Below are positions 27,209 to 34,413 of a DNA stretch of 64,000 bases, piece by piece. This stretch comes from Ruegeria sp. HKCCD7303 (GTDB lineage: Bacteria; Pseudomonadota; Alphaproteobacteria; Rhodobacterales; Rhodobacteraceae), in the NCBI RefSeq assembly GCF_013111185.1, contig NZ_WVRE01000001.1:124001-188000 (forward strand), written 5' to 3'. The position numbers and the translations under genes are program-made. The notes under the pieces are model-generated. The model made no database searches, was not told the DNA's origin, and saw only the letters and a program-made list of their open reading frames with translations. Every line of letters starts with the position of its first letter. Within the stretch, counting starts at the first letter, position 1.

Positions 27209-28240
27209 ATGGATAATTATCAAAAGGGTAAGGTGGATATAGTGGCGGTTGCAAAGGCTGCAAAAGTGTCACCGTCCACGGTGTCACGCACCTTCAATCA
27301 CCCGAATTTGGTCAGTCCCGCGACTCGGAAAAAGATCAACCGAGCAGTGCAGAAGCTGGGGTATATTCGAAACCGGGCGGCGCAGACGATGCATGGCAAA
27401 CGATCCGGTACAATCGGTCTTGTTGTCCCGACGATTAACCACGCCATTTTTGCCGAAGTCATTCAGGCCTTTTCGGAGACCATCGATAGAGCCGGGTTCA
27501 GCTTGCTATTGGCGTCCCATAGTTATGACCTCGATCGTGAATACGCGATGGTCCGCAAGTTTTTAGAGCATCGCGTGGACGGAGTAGCGCTGGTAGGATT
27601 GGAGCATTCCGACGCTACGACCCGGCTGATCGAGCAGCAGAAAACACCAGCGCTAGCCATATGGAACTACTCGGAGGACTGTCCGCTGCCCTGTGTTGGG
27701 GCTGACAATCGATTGGCAGGGCACCTTGCAGCCGAGCACCTATTGGCCTTGGGCCACCGTCACATTGGGTTGATCTTTCCGAAAACCACAGGCAACGATC
27801 GGGCTCAAAATCGGCTTTCTGCCGTCCGCGAAGCGCTTAACGAAAAAGGTATTTCCGTTCCCAGCGAACATGAGTCTGAAGCTCCCTACAGTGTTTCTCA
27901 GGCTAAGCAGGCCGCCATGTCTCTTTTAACTGAACATGCTCGCCCGACGGCGCTGCTTTGCGGAAATGACGTTATTGCGCAGGGTGGATTGTTTGCAGCC
28001 CAAAGTCTTGGCTTGAAGGTTCCCGACGACCTATCCATCATCGGCATAGGAGACTTCAAAGGATCTGCGGATGTTGAACCTGGGCTCACCACCATTCGCA
28101 TCCCAGCAGAAACCATTGGAAAACTCGCTGGTGAGAGGTTTACCGATTACATTACCTCAGATGATCCTGAGCCTTTTAGAATCTGCTGCGAATTAGAGCG
28201 CATCGTCAGAGGAACAACGGGTCCGGTTGCGGTCTTTTAG
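27209..28240 (+). CDS. LacI-family transcriptional regulator
   Basis: A 343-residue LacI regulator. The HTH and hinge are at residues about 8-65 (DIVAVAKAAKVSPSTVSRTFNHP), followed by a periplasmic-binding-like sensor domain from SGTIGLVVPTINHAIFAEV. The LAAEHLLALGHRHIGLIFP and LLCGNDVIAQGGLFAAQSLG segments are typical. Divergent from tctA by 113 bases, it probably represses the TctABC/SauST operon and responds to the imported acid or its CoA ester. Confidence 0.9.
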   Translation: MDNYQKGKVDIVAVAKAAKVSPSTVSRTFNHPNLVSPATRKKINRAVQKLGYIRNRAAQTMHGKRSGTIGLVVPTINHAIFAEVIQAFSETIDRAGFSLLLASHSYDLDREYAMVRKFLEHRVDGVALVGLEHSDATTRLIEQQKTPALAIWNYSEDCPLPCVGADNRLAGHLAAEHLLALGHRHIGLIFPKTTGNDRAQNRLSAVREALNEKGISVPSEHESEAPYSVSQAKQAAMSLLTEHARPTALLCGNDVIAQGGLFAAQSLGLKVPDDLSIIGIGDFKGSADVEPGLTTIRIPAETIGKLAGERFTDYITSDDPEPFRICCELERIVRGTTGPVAVF

Positions 28241-28590
28241 TCAACGCAAATACGTCATTTTCCTTGCGGAATAATCAGGGGTCGGACGTTATCCGAAACG
28301 CATGGGTCAATCGCTTTGGTGTGAAAATTGACTGGATTCCAAACGATTTGAGGGTTCGTTTGATATTATTGAACGAAGTCGTGTTGTGTATTCGGCAATG
28401 GTTGGTTTCCGGTAGGTTCTGGTTGTAAAACCAATATTTCCAACTCCCAGAGTGTCATCTGATAATGCGTGTTCTGCTCTCCTTCGTGGCAGAGCCATTA
28501 GCAAAACCAGTTTCCAACACTCACAAACCCGGCGCATGCCGCGGAGAATGGTGAATGTTCAGTACTCCCATGGCCTGGGCATACGGCATT
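28241..28590. other. No gene seen between converging units
   Basis: 350 bases between the 3' ends of the LacI gene (rightward) and the histidine kinase gene (leftward). A loose inverted repeat around 28471-28495 (GCTCTCC with GGCAGAGC) may act in termination, but it has a mismatch and no T-run. Confidence 0.35.
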
Positions 28591-29919
28591 TCAAGCGCGG
28601 ATCAGAACTCTGCAGGACAAACCACCAAGGCTTTCAGAAGCCCCCAATTCCAGATGTCCATCATAAGCGTTCAGCAAATCGACGGAAATCGCCAGGCCCA
28701 AACCGGTTCCGCCCACAGAAGTATCCAGCCGGCTACCGGAGCGAATGGCCTCTGGTCGGGCGTCTTCTGGAATTCCGGGTCCATCGTCCTCGACGCGAAT
28801 TTCGATGCCATTTTCGGTCCGCTGTGCAGAGATTTGAAAGGTTGTGCGACACCACTTGAGGGCATTGTCGAGAAGATTTCCGATCACTTCTTCAATGTCC
28901 TGGGGATCCATTCGTACACGAAGTCCAGCCTCGCACTCCGAAATGAGCGTTTTTCCCTCCCGCTCTGCCATGGATGAAAACAACCTGCACAAGCGTTCGA
29001 CCGAGTTTGAAAGATCTGTTCGGGAATGCGTCAACTCTCCGGTATTTGCTGCGCGCATGCGTGCAAGCGACCGGCTAAGCTGAGCGTCAATTCTGCTGAG
29101 TGCCTCTTCTGCGGGTTCGGTTTGTGCACCGCTTTGAGATAAGTCCGTCAGCTCGTTGCGCAGAATGGCCGTGGGTGTCTTGAGCGCATGCGCAAGATCC
29201 GCCGCCTGCCGTCGGGAACTGGAGACAATCTCTCGGTTTCTGTGCAGCAATTGATTCAGGTCTTCTACCAGCGGCGAAACCTCTTCCGGATAATCTTCGG
29301 GGGTCAGGTCGTCGCCCTCGTCCCAGCGATGGGCCACATCCGCGCGCAGCTTTCTGAGGGGGCCGACGATGGCCGACATCAGCAAAAGGGAACTGGCCAC
29401 TCCGATCAAGCCGACCAACCCAAAAACCGGAAGCAAGTTGCTTTGCGCATCTTTGCGTTCATTGATGAGTACCTGCCTGCTTTCGGCGACGGTTACGCCC
29501 CATTCTGTTCCGTCTTCGAATGTGATCTTCTGATAGACGCTGCGAACGCCCTCATTGTCCGGGCCCGTGGTATTCCAAACTGTTGCCTCGTCGCTGGTCT
29601 GTGAAGGCTCTGCAATCGTTTCGTCGAAAAGCGAGGCTGAGGTGAAAGCGGCTCCGTCGCCGTCTGTCACTTGCCAATATCTGCCAGAATACGGGGTGCT
29701 ATAAGCCGGGTCGAATATCAATTCGCGCAAAGATTCGGGGTCATCCGTAGTGGCGCTGAGACCAACGACAAGCTGGGTATGCCGGTCTCGCAACGCACCG
29801 TCAAACTGATCCAGAACGCGCGTGTTGATGTATGAGAAAACAACCAGGGTACCAACACCCACGGACAACGCGCCGGATGCAAGGCCACCTAGCAACGCAC
29901 GTTGACGAAGCGATAGCAT
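28591..29919 (-). CDS. Sensor histidine kinase of a PhoQ-like two-component system
   Basis: A 442-residue membrane kinase. Helix 1 is about residues 10-30 and helix 2 about 165-185, flanking a periplasmic sensor of about 130 residues, followed by a HAMP-like segment. The H-box is ADLAHALKTPTAI, the N-box GNLLDNALKW, and the G-boxes VEDDGPGIP and GGTGLGLAIS. It phosphorylates the response regulator encoded just upstream (one-base TGATG overlap). The sensed signal is unknown; in PhoQ-type kinases it is divalent cations or envelope stress. The neighbouring secreted PepSY-like and Gly-rich proteins suggest an envelope role. Confidence 0.9.
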   Translation of the reverse strand: MLSLRQRALLGGLASGALSVGVGTLVVFSYINTRVLDQFDGALRDRHTQLVVGLSATTDDPESLRELIFDPAYSTPYSGRYWQVTDGDGAAFTSASLFDETIAEPSQTSDEATVWNTTGPDNEGVRSVYQKITFEDGTEWGVTVAESRQVLINERKDAQSNLLPVFGLVGLIGVASSLLLMSAIVGPLRKLRADVAHRWDEGDDLTPEDYPEEVSPLVEDLNQLLHRNREIVSSSRRQAADLAHALKTPTAILRNELTDLSQSGAQTEPAEEALSRIDAQLSRSLARMRAANTGELTHSRTDLSNSVERLCRLFSSMAEREGKTLISECEAGLRVRMDPQDIEEVIGNLLDNALKWCRTTFQISAQRTENGIEIRVEDDGPGIPEDARPEAIRSGSRLDTSVGGTGLGLAISVDLLNAYDGHLELGASESLGGLSCRVLIRA

Positions 29920-30578
29920 CAGGCCGTATCAATCATGTAGCCACGCCCTCGGACAGTTGTGATCAGATCTGGCCTCAGTTTCTTGCGTAGGCGGGTGACG
30001 AACACTGCGATTGTGTTGGAATCCCTGTCCCCGTCATATTCGTAGATGTGTTCGGACAATTCGGTGCGCGACACCATACGACCGATGTTATGCGCCAGAT
30101 AGGTCAGAACCGCGATTTCCTGCGCGGTCAAATCGACAGGTATGCCCCCGATACTGACCCTGCCGTTCCGCGTATCCAGAGACACATCGCCCATTTCGAT
30201 CACCGGGTTCAACTGGCCACTTTGCCGCCGCAGGATTGCTCGAACCCGTGCGGCCAATTCCGGCATGTGAAAGGGCTTGGTCATGTAATCATCCGCGCCT
30301 GCGTCCAAGCCGTCGACGCGTTCGCTCCAGCCATCTCGGGCAGTCAGGATCAATACAGGAGTCGTAACGCCTGCGCTGCGCCATTCGCGGAGTACCGAGA
30401 TACCGTCACGCTCTGGCAGGCCAATATCCAGTATGATCATGTCGTAGGGTTCAGTCGCTCCCAGATGCAGGGCGTCGGAGCCATTATGGGCTACATCCAC
30501 AACGTGGCTTTCCGCCACTAATAGCTTTTTGATTTGCTCGCAAAGCTGAGGTTCATCTTCAGCAAGAAGGATTCGCAT
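29919..30578 (-). CDS. OmpR/PhoP-family response regulator
   Basis: A 219-residue regulator. The receiver domain has acidic residues at LLAEDEPQ, phospho-acceptor Asp51 in MIILDIGLPERDG, Thr in LILTARD and Lys in DDYMTKPFHMPEL. The C-terminal winged helix includes LTAQEIAVLTYLAHNIGRMVSR and TNTIAVFVTRLRKKL-type residues ending in TTVRGRGYMI. It lies between the kinase gene and the PepSY-like gene in one leftward operon and probably controls that operon and the divergent Gly-rich protein gene. Confidence 0.92.
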   Translation of the reverse strand: MRILLAEDEPQLCEQIKKLLVAESHVVDVAHNGSDALHLGATEPYDMIILDIGLPERDGISVLREWRSAGVTTPVLILTARDGWSERVDGLDAGADDYMTKPFHMPELAARVRAILRRQSGQLNPVIEMGDVSLDTRNGRVSIGGIPVDLTAQEIAVLTYLAHNIGRMVSRTELSEHIYEYDGDRDSNTIAVFVTRLRKKLRPDLITTVRGRGYMIDTA

Positions 30579-30615
30579 AACCAGAGACTACAGCCAATCT
30601 GATATCGAAATCACA

Positions 30616-31167
30616 CTATTTTCTGCCGCCGCCATTGCCGCCACCGTTGCCGCCGCCATTGCCGCCACCGTTGCCGCCGCCATTGCCGCCACCGTTGCCG
30701 CCGCCACCGTTGCCGCCGCCATTGCCGCCGCCACCGTTGCCGCCGCCATTGCCGCCACCGTTACCACGGTTTTCGCTGTTTCCACGGGTGGTCGAAGCGC
30801 TCTGGCTGCTTTTTGTTCTGGTCGAACTGGAGCGCGCGGCCTCGGAGATCTGTTGGCCAACACTCGAGCGGTTCGAGACCACCGTGCCGGTCCTGGCATT
30901 AACGATTACACTTACGATCTTTCCGCCCGGTTTCTTCACCAGAATGCGGTAGTATATGTCGCCTGATTTGAACGCTCGCGCGTCAACTGGCGTTCCGCCG
31001 AATGCACTTTCCACACCCTTGATGACACGCTTCAGTCGGATCGCGTTTCCTGACAACGTCGCCTTGCGCAACTCGGTCTGTTTGAGTTCGCGTGCGTCAG
31101 CCGCCGCTTTCCCGGCGGATAAAGCGGTTAGTAACGCCGCTACCAACATTATAGCTCTGGTCTGCAT
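30616..31167 (-). CDS. Secreted PepSY-like protein with C-terminal Asn-Gly-Gly-Gly repeats
   Basis: A 183-residue exported protein with a signal peptide (MQTRAIMLVAALLTALSAGKAAA). Residues about 25-100 form a PepSY-like unit (SGDIYYRILVKKPGGKIVSVIVNARTG pattern), a fold often found as an inhibitor or sensor partner of PhoPQ-type systems. Residues 101-132 are Ser/Arg rich, and residues 135-181 are almost pure NGGG repeats. It is first in the leftward operon with the response regulator and kinase. The repeat tail may bind a surface or self-associate; this is inference. It shares its unusual NGGG composition with the divergent protein at 31360. Confidence 0.72.
   Translation of the reverse strand: MQTRAIMLVAALLTALSAGKAAADARELKQTELRKATLSGNAIRLKRVIKGVESAFGGTPVDARAFKSGDIYYRILVKKPGGKIVSVIVNARTGTVVSNRSSVGQQISEAARSSSTRTKSSQSASTTRGNSENRGNGGGNGGGNGGGGNGGGNGGGGNGGGNGGGNGGGNGGGNGGGNGGGRK
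30625..30765. repeat. 12/15-base tandem repeat array coding NGGG units
   Basis: About 140 bases built from tandem GCCGCCATTGCC and GCCACCGTTGCC units (plus-strand reading), in frame within the PepSY-like gene. Unit lengths are multiples of three, so copy-number changes would alter tail length without breaking the frame. Confidence 0.8.
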
Positions 31168-31242
31168 CGGACTCTCAAACAGTTTCGAACCAGATTACAT
31201 GGGTGGACGTGAACCGATGATGAACAAGCAGTTAGCCCTGCG

Positions 31243-31259
31243 TTCAAGTGCATTCAAGT
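31243..31259. promoter_or_regulatory. Tandem direct repeat, response-regulator site candidate
   Basis: TTCAAGT occurs at 31243-31249 and again at 31253-31259, start to start exactly 10 bases, between the two divergent secreted-protein genes. OmpR/PhoP-type regulators bind such one-turn tandem half-sites, so this is a candidate site for the regulator at 29919. Confidence 0.45.
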
Positions 31260-31359
31260 CAAATGGCAAGAACGATCAGTGATTCGATTGCGGTTCGAGC
31301 TAATAGAATGCGGCGGCCAGCCTTGGTAAGCTGTTCGCACATGACTTGAGGAGATTGTC

Positions 31360-32433
31360 ATGAAAACCACCAGTCGCGGATTGCTTAAGGCTTCCACAGT
31401 TGCGATTGCCCTATTGGGCTCCACGGCCGTTGTTGCCACAGTTGCAGCTCCTGATTTTGCCTATGCCAAGGAAGGCAAAGGAAATGGCGGTGGTAACGGT
31501 GGCGGAAAAGGCAACGGGAATGGTGGTGGCAACGGCGGCGGCAATGGTAACGGCGCGAAAGGAGATAGCGGTGATCGCAGCGCGGCCGGAAACAGCAGCC
31601 GTGGGAACAAAGCCGATTCAAACCGTGGCAGCACCAGAGCCGGGAAATCTGGTAGTGGCAAATCAAAATCGCAATCTGCCCACTCCGGACAAAATAAGGG
31701 TGGCGGGTTTTCCCTGAAGGGCCTGTTCACTGGAAAAGGGACCAAACGCAAATCGGCGTCTTCGCCAAAACGTGTAACAACAAGCGGCACGCACAACACC
31801 AAGACGGCTCATCGGTCCACGAGTGTGGAAGAGTCCATACGCCCGGTCACCCGCCCCAAACGTTACCATGTCGAAGAAGAGCTTGAAGCTCATCCCTCTG
31901 AGCTGGGTGCACTGAATGCGGCCCATGCAAGCCCGACTGCGCTGGAAAATGCCGCTCCGAATTCCCGAGTCGGCAGAATTGCCGCCTATCGGGACACTGT
32001 ACTTGCCGGAGAGGCCTTGCGTGAGGATTTGGCCGAACAACTGGAGGAACTTGAAGATTTGGATCCGCCAGAGCGAACGTTGTCGGAAATCGAGAATGAT
32101 TTGGAGGCCGCTTTGGGTGAAGTTCAGGACAATCGCGATAGGGTTCAAGAGCTTGAGCAGGCGTTGGAAGATGCCGGTGGCATGGACCCAGACATAGAAG
32201 CAGACCTGGAAGAGGCGCAAGCGGACCTGGATACCTCAGTTGATGCGGCTAAAGATCTGAATGACGAAAAACAGGCTGCTATCGACTACAACGAGGCCGT
32301 CGAAGACCTGGGAGAACTGGCGGAGCGTGTTGAAGAGCAAGATTTGGCTGAGCGAGAAGCGCTTGAAGCTGCAGCCAACAAGCCTGTCACTGACGAGGTC
32401 GAAGAAAAAGTAAAATCGCTTCTGGGACTTTAA
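31360..32433 (+). CDS. Secreted Gly/Asn-rich protein with C-terminal coiled coil
   Basis: A 357-residue protein I cannot assign to a named family. It has a signal peptide (about residues 1-36, ending FAYA), a Gly/Asn-rich stretch (residues 39-66, repeats of GNGGG), and a basic low-complexity linker (67-150). A strongly acidic, heptad-like helical region follows (about 215-350) with repeated LEELEDLD/LEEAQADLD patterns typical of coiled coils. GAGGAG precedes the ATG. It is divergent from the PepSY-like gene, which has the same kind of GN repeat. A structural, matrix or ion-binding role is possible. A hairpin at 32479-32517 follows. Confidence 0.7.
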   Translation: MKTTSRGLLKASTVAIALLGSTAVVATVAAPDFAYAKEGKGNGGGNGGGKGNGNGGGNGGGNGNGAKGDSGDRSAAGNSSRGNKADSNRGSTRAGKSGSGKSKSQSAHSGQNKGGGFSLKGLFTGKGTKRKSASSPKRVTTSGTHNTKTAHRSTSVEESIRPVTRPKRYHVEEELEAHPSELGALNAAHASPTALENAAPNSRVGRIAAYRDTVLAGEALREDLAEQLEELEDLDPPERTLSEIENDLEAALGEVQDNRDRVQELEQALEDAGGMDPDIEADLEEAQADLDTSVDAAKDLNDEKQAAIDYNEAVEDLGELAERVEEQDLAEREALEAAANKPVTDEVEEKVKSLLGL

Positions 32434-32478
32434 TATTAGGCTTCACGCGCTATCGATCACTCGCGGACGTATTGAAGC

Positions 32479-32517
32479 TGGGCCAGCCGTATCACCGACG
32501 TGAACGCGGCTGGCCCA
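32479..32517 (+). terminator. Hairpin downstream of the Gly-rich protein gene
   Basis: An 11-base perfect stem (TGGGCCAGCCG and its complement) with a 17-base loop lies 46 bases after the stop. It is followed by AATTAAATT rather than a clean T-run, so termination may be partial. Confidence 0.5.
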
Positions 32518-32562
32518 AATTAAATTGATCTGCCGTTTCGATCATTGCGGCTTTCAAAAAAT

Positions 32563-32589
32563 AATCCCGCCCCAAAATGGGGCGGGATT
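32563..32589 (-). terminator. Strong Rho-independent terminator
   Basis: A 12-base perfect stem (AATCCCGCCCCA, three-base loop, complement). On the minus strand it is followed by ATTTTTTG, a good T-run; on the plus strand only ATTTCG follows. It therefore mainly ends leftward transcription, from the small gene at 32656-32844. Confidence 0.8.
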
Positions 32590-32655
32590 TCGATTACAAT
32601 TCTGATCTTTAGGACGAATATCGAGAATTGTTCGGGGGCGCCAGCTGACTTGCCT

Positions 32656-32844
32656 TCAGACGGCGCTATGAGCCTCGGATAGCCGCTTGTTTTTTATGAT
32701 TTCTGTTAGTGCATTTTCAATAGGAGGGAAGCGACCATTGCTCGGTTTCATCTTGGTTTGCAGACGTTCTTCAGCGTATTTGCCAGAAGTCTGCATCGCA
32801 GCTGTTGCGCCACAGTCTTCAGTCATAAAGGCAGGCTTATTCAT
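32656..32844 (-). CDS. Small hypothetical protein (62 residues)
   Basis: A 62-residue frame with no recognisable domain, signal peptide or membrane segment. Support for a real gene is contextual: AAGGGGAA lies just upstream of the ATG and a strong leftward terminator lies 67 bases past the stop. The protein is polar, with a Lys-rich C-terminal helix-like stretch (ALTEIIKNKRLSEA). The transcript could alternatively be a small RNA. Confidence 0.45.
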   Translation of the reverse strand: MNKPAFMTEDCGATAAMQTSGKYAEERLQTKMKPSNGRFPPIENALTEIIKNKRLSEAHSAV

Positions 32845-33292
32845 GCTGTTCCCCTTATTTCAACCAAACGAAACACACTTCGTTCGATCCAACATGGTCA
32901 CTATGCCTAATCTTGGTTGAACACACTGAGAATACATTGTTCATGTTCGGTTAACGTTGTTCGCGAAACAAGAACTATCAAACGTTGAGCCGTGCACGCT
33001 GATACCCTCAACGCACTCACAGAGCGTTTGTGCTGTATTGACCCTGCGTGAAAACTGGCGCTGAAATGCGCCGCGGCTAGAGAAGAAGTGACTTCTCTAT
33101 AAACCGTAACCCCTGGTTCTCAGACCGTCTCCACACCGGGTTGAGCTATCCAAACAACTGCGTCGCAAGGTGCTGCCTTTAGACTATCGGCGCGCAGGCG
33201 TTTAATTCGCGAATTGAACAGAACTTGAACAAAAAGACGCCGCTTTTAGGGCTGCTAGATCTGACCGAATGGCACAGTGGCATTGAAGCTAG
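32845..33292. other. No gene seen; one hairpin
   Basis: 448 bases without a defensible gene. An eight-base perfect hairpin (TAGAGAAG, six-base loop, CTTCTCTA) lies at 33078-33099 with no T-run. It may be a small RNA element or part of a terminator for the leftward LacI gene. Confidence 0.4.
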
Positions 33293-34306
33293 TCAGAGCA
33301 GGGACCGGGTGGAGTTCCTGACGATGAGGCGGGCATGCAGTTTTTCGGAATGAGGCGCTTGTTGCGTTGTGATCCATTGCGCCAATCCATCTGCAGCACG
33401 TTCACCCATCTGGGACACGGGCAGGTGCACGCTGGTCAAAGGTGGTACCGTGACAGCCGAGGTTGGTAGGTCGTCGATGCCAATCATCGAAACCTGCTCT
33501 GGAACTGAAATCTTGCTGGCTTGCAGGCCGAGCAATACCCCTAATGCCACAACATCGGAAAGGCATAAGATGGCGTCCGGCAGACGAGGTAAGCTGCAAA
33601 TGTGATCGGCAACGTTCGCCCCGCCCTGATGGCTGATCTGAGTTTCAAACGTTGTTAGCTTGCCGTCAAACACATAGGTCTTAAGGCCATCAAGGCGCGC
33701 TCTTGTTCGGTCGTTGTCGCGAACTGGCCCGTGAACTACAGCGATGTCTTTGTGCCCAAGTTCGGCCAGGTGATGCAATGCAAGTTGCGCTGCGGCCGCG
33801 TTGTCGTATCCGATCGTTGGCAGGGCGTTATCTGACTCATAGAAAGACGTGATGATGGTCGGAATCATAGTACGCTCGAGCAAGTCGTGCATAGCTGCGC
33901 AATGCGTAGCTCCGGTGACAATTAAGCCTTCCGCTCCGATATCGATCAGACTTTTTGCTTTCTCTGCCTCGGTGTCGGGATTCGAATCTGTTGTTGCCAC
34001 GACCAACGATAATTGGTGCTCCGACAGTTTTCGTTCAAGCGCCGCAAGAAACCGGGCAAAGATCGCATTGTCCAACGTGGGGATCAGAGCGCCGACAAAT
34101 CGGGTTCGGCCGGAATTGATTGCTCGGGCCGCGGCGCTGGGAACGAATTTCAGCGTGGCAATGGCAGCCTGAACTTTCTCTAATGTGTCCTTTTTAACCA
34201 AGCCTGGTTCATTCAAGACGCGAGACACAGTGGCAACAGACACGCCCGCAGCCTTTGCCACATCTCTGAGGTTTGCGCGTTTCTTAGGCTCCGAGGCTTT
34301 TTGCAT
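33293..34306 (-). CDS. LacI-family transcriptional regulator
   Basis: A 337-residue LacI regulator: HTH and hinge at about residues 12-65 (NLRDVAKAAGVSVATVSRVLNEPGLV), then the sensor domain (FVGALIPTLDNAIFARFLAAL, LAELGHKDIAVVHGP, DAILCLSDVVALGVLLGLQ). It is divergent from the DUF1989::GcvT gene and two palindromic operators lie between them, so it probably represses the betaine ABC operon and itself. The inducer is likely the imported amine or a product. Confidence 0.9.
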   Translation of the reverse strand: MQKASEPKKRANLRDVAKAAGVSVATVSRVLNEPGLVKKDTLEKVQAAIATLKFVPSAAARAINSGRTRFVGALIPTLDNAIFARFLAALERKLSEHQLSLVVATTDSNPDTEAEKAKSLIDIGAEGLIVTGATHCAAMHDLLERTMIPTIITSFYESDNALPTIGYDNAAAAQLALHHLAELGHKDIAVVHGPVRDNDRTRARLDGLKTYVFDGKLTTFETQISHQGGANVADHICSLPRLPDAILCLSDVVALGVLLGLQASKISVPEQVSMIGIDDLPTSAVTVPPLTSVHLPVSQMGERAADGLAQWITTQQAPHSEKLHARLIVRNSTRSLL

Positions 34307-34348
34307 TTCTGTTTTTTCGGTCCATTTTTCAGGTTCCTTAAGAAAGAG

Positions 34349-34392
34349 TTGACATATGTAACTAGTTTCATCAACCTCTGTAACTAGTTACA
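34349..34392. promoter_or_regulatory. Promoter with two palindromic LacI-type operators
   Basis: A perfect 14-base palindrome TGTAACTAGTTACA at 34379-34392 and a one-mismatch copy TGTAACTAGTTTCA at 34357-34370 lie 22 bases apart. A TTGACA element at 34349-34354 abuts the first. Even-length palindromes with this kind of core are typical LacI-family operators; the regulator gene is adjacent. Confidence 0.75.
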
Positions 34393-34413
34393 TTTCGGGA
34401 CTCCTTCGGCGAA

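Noticed and set aside
30588-30899. Alternate-frame Ala/Val-Ala-rich protein over the repeat
   Set aside because: It is a shadow of the NGGG-coding repeat; low-complexity DNA keeps all frames open.
30635-30952. Plus-strand poly-Pro/Leu frame
   Set aside because: The same repeat read on the opposite strand; no ribosome site and pure low complexity.
33078-33099. Terminator for the LacI gene
   Set aside because: The stem is perfect but short, with no T-run, and lies about 190 bases past the stop; kept only as a note.
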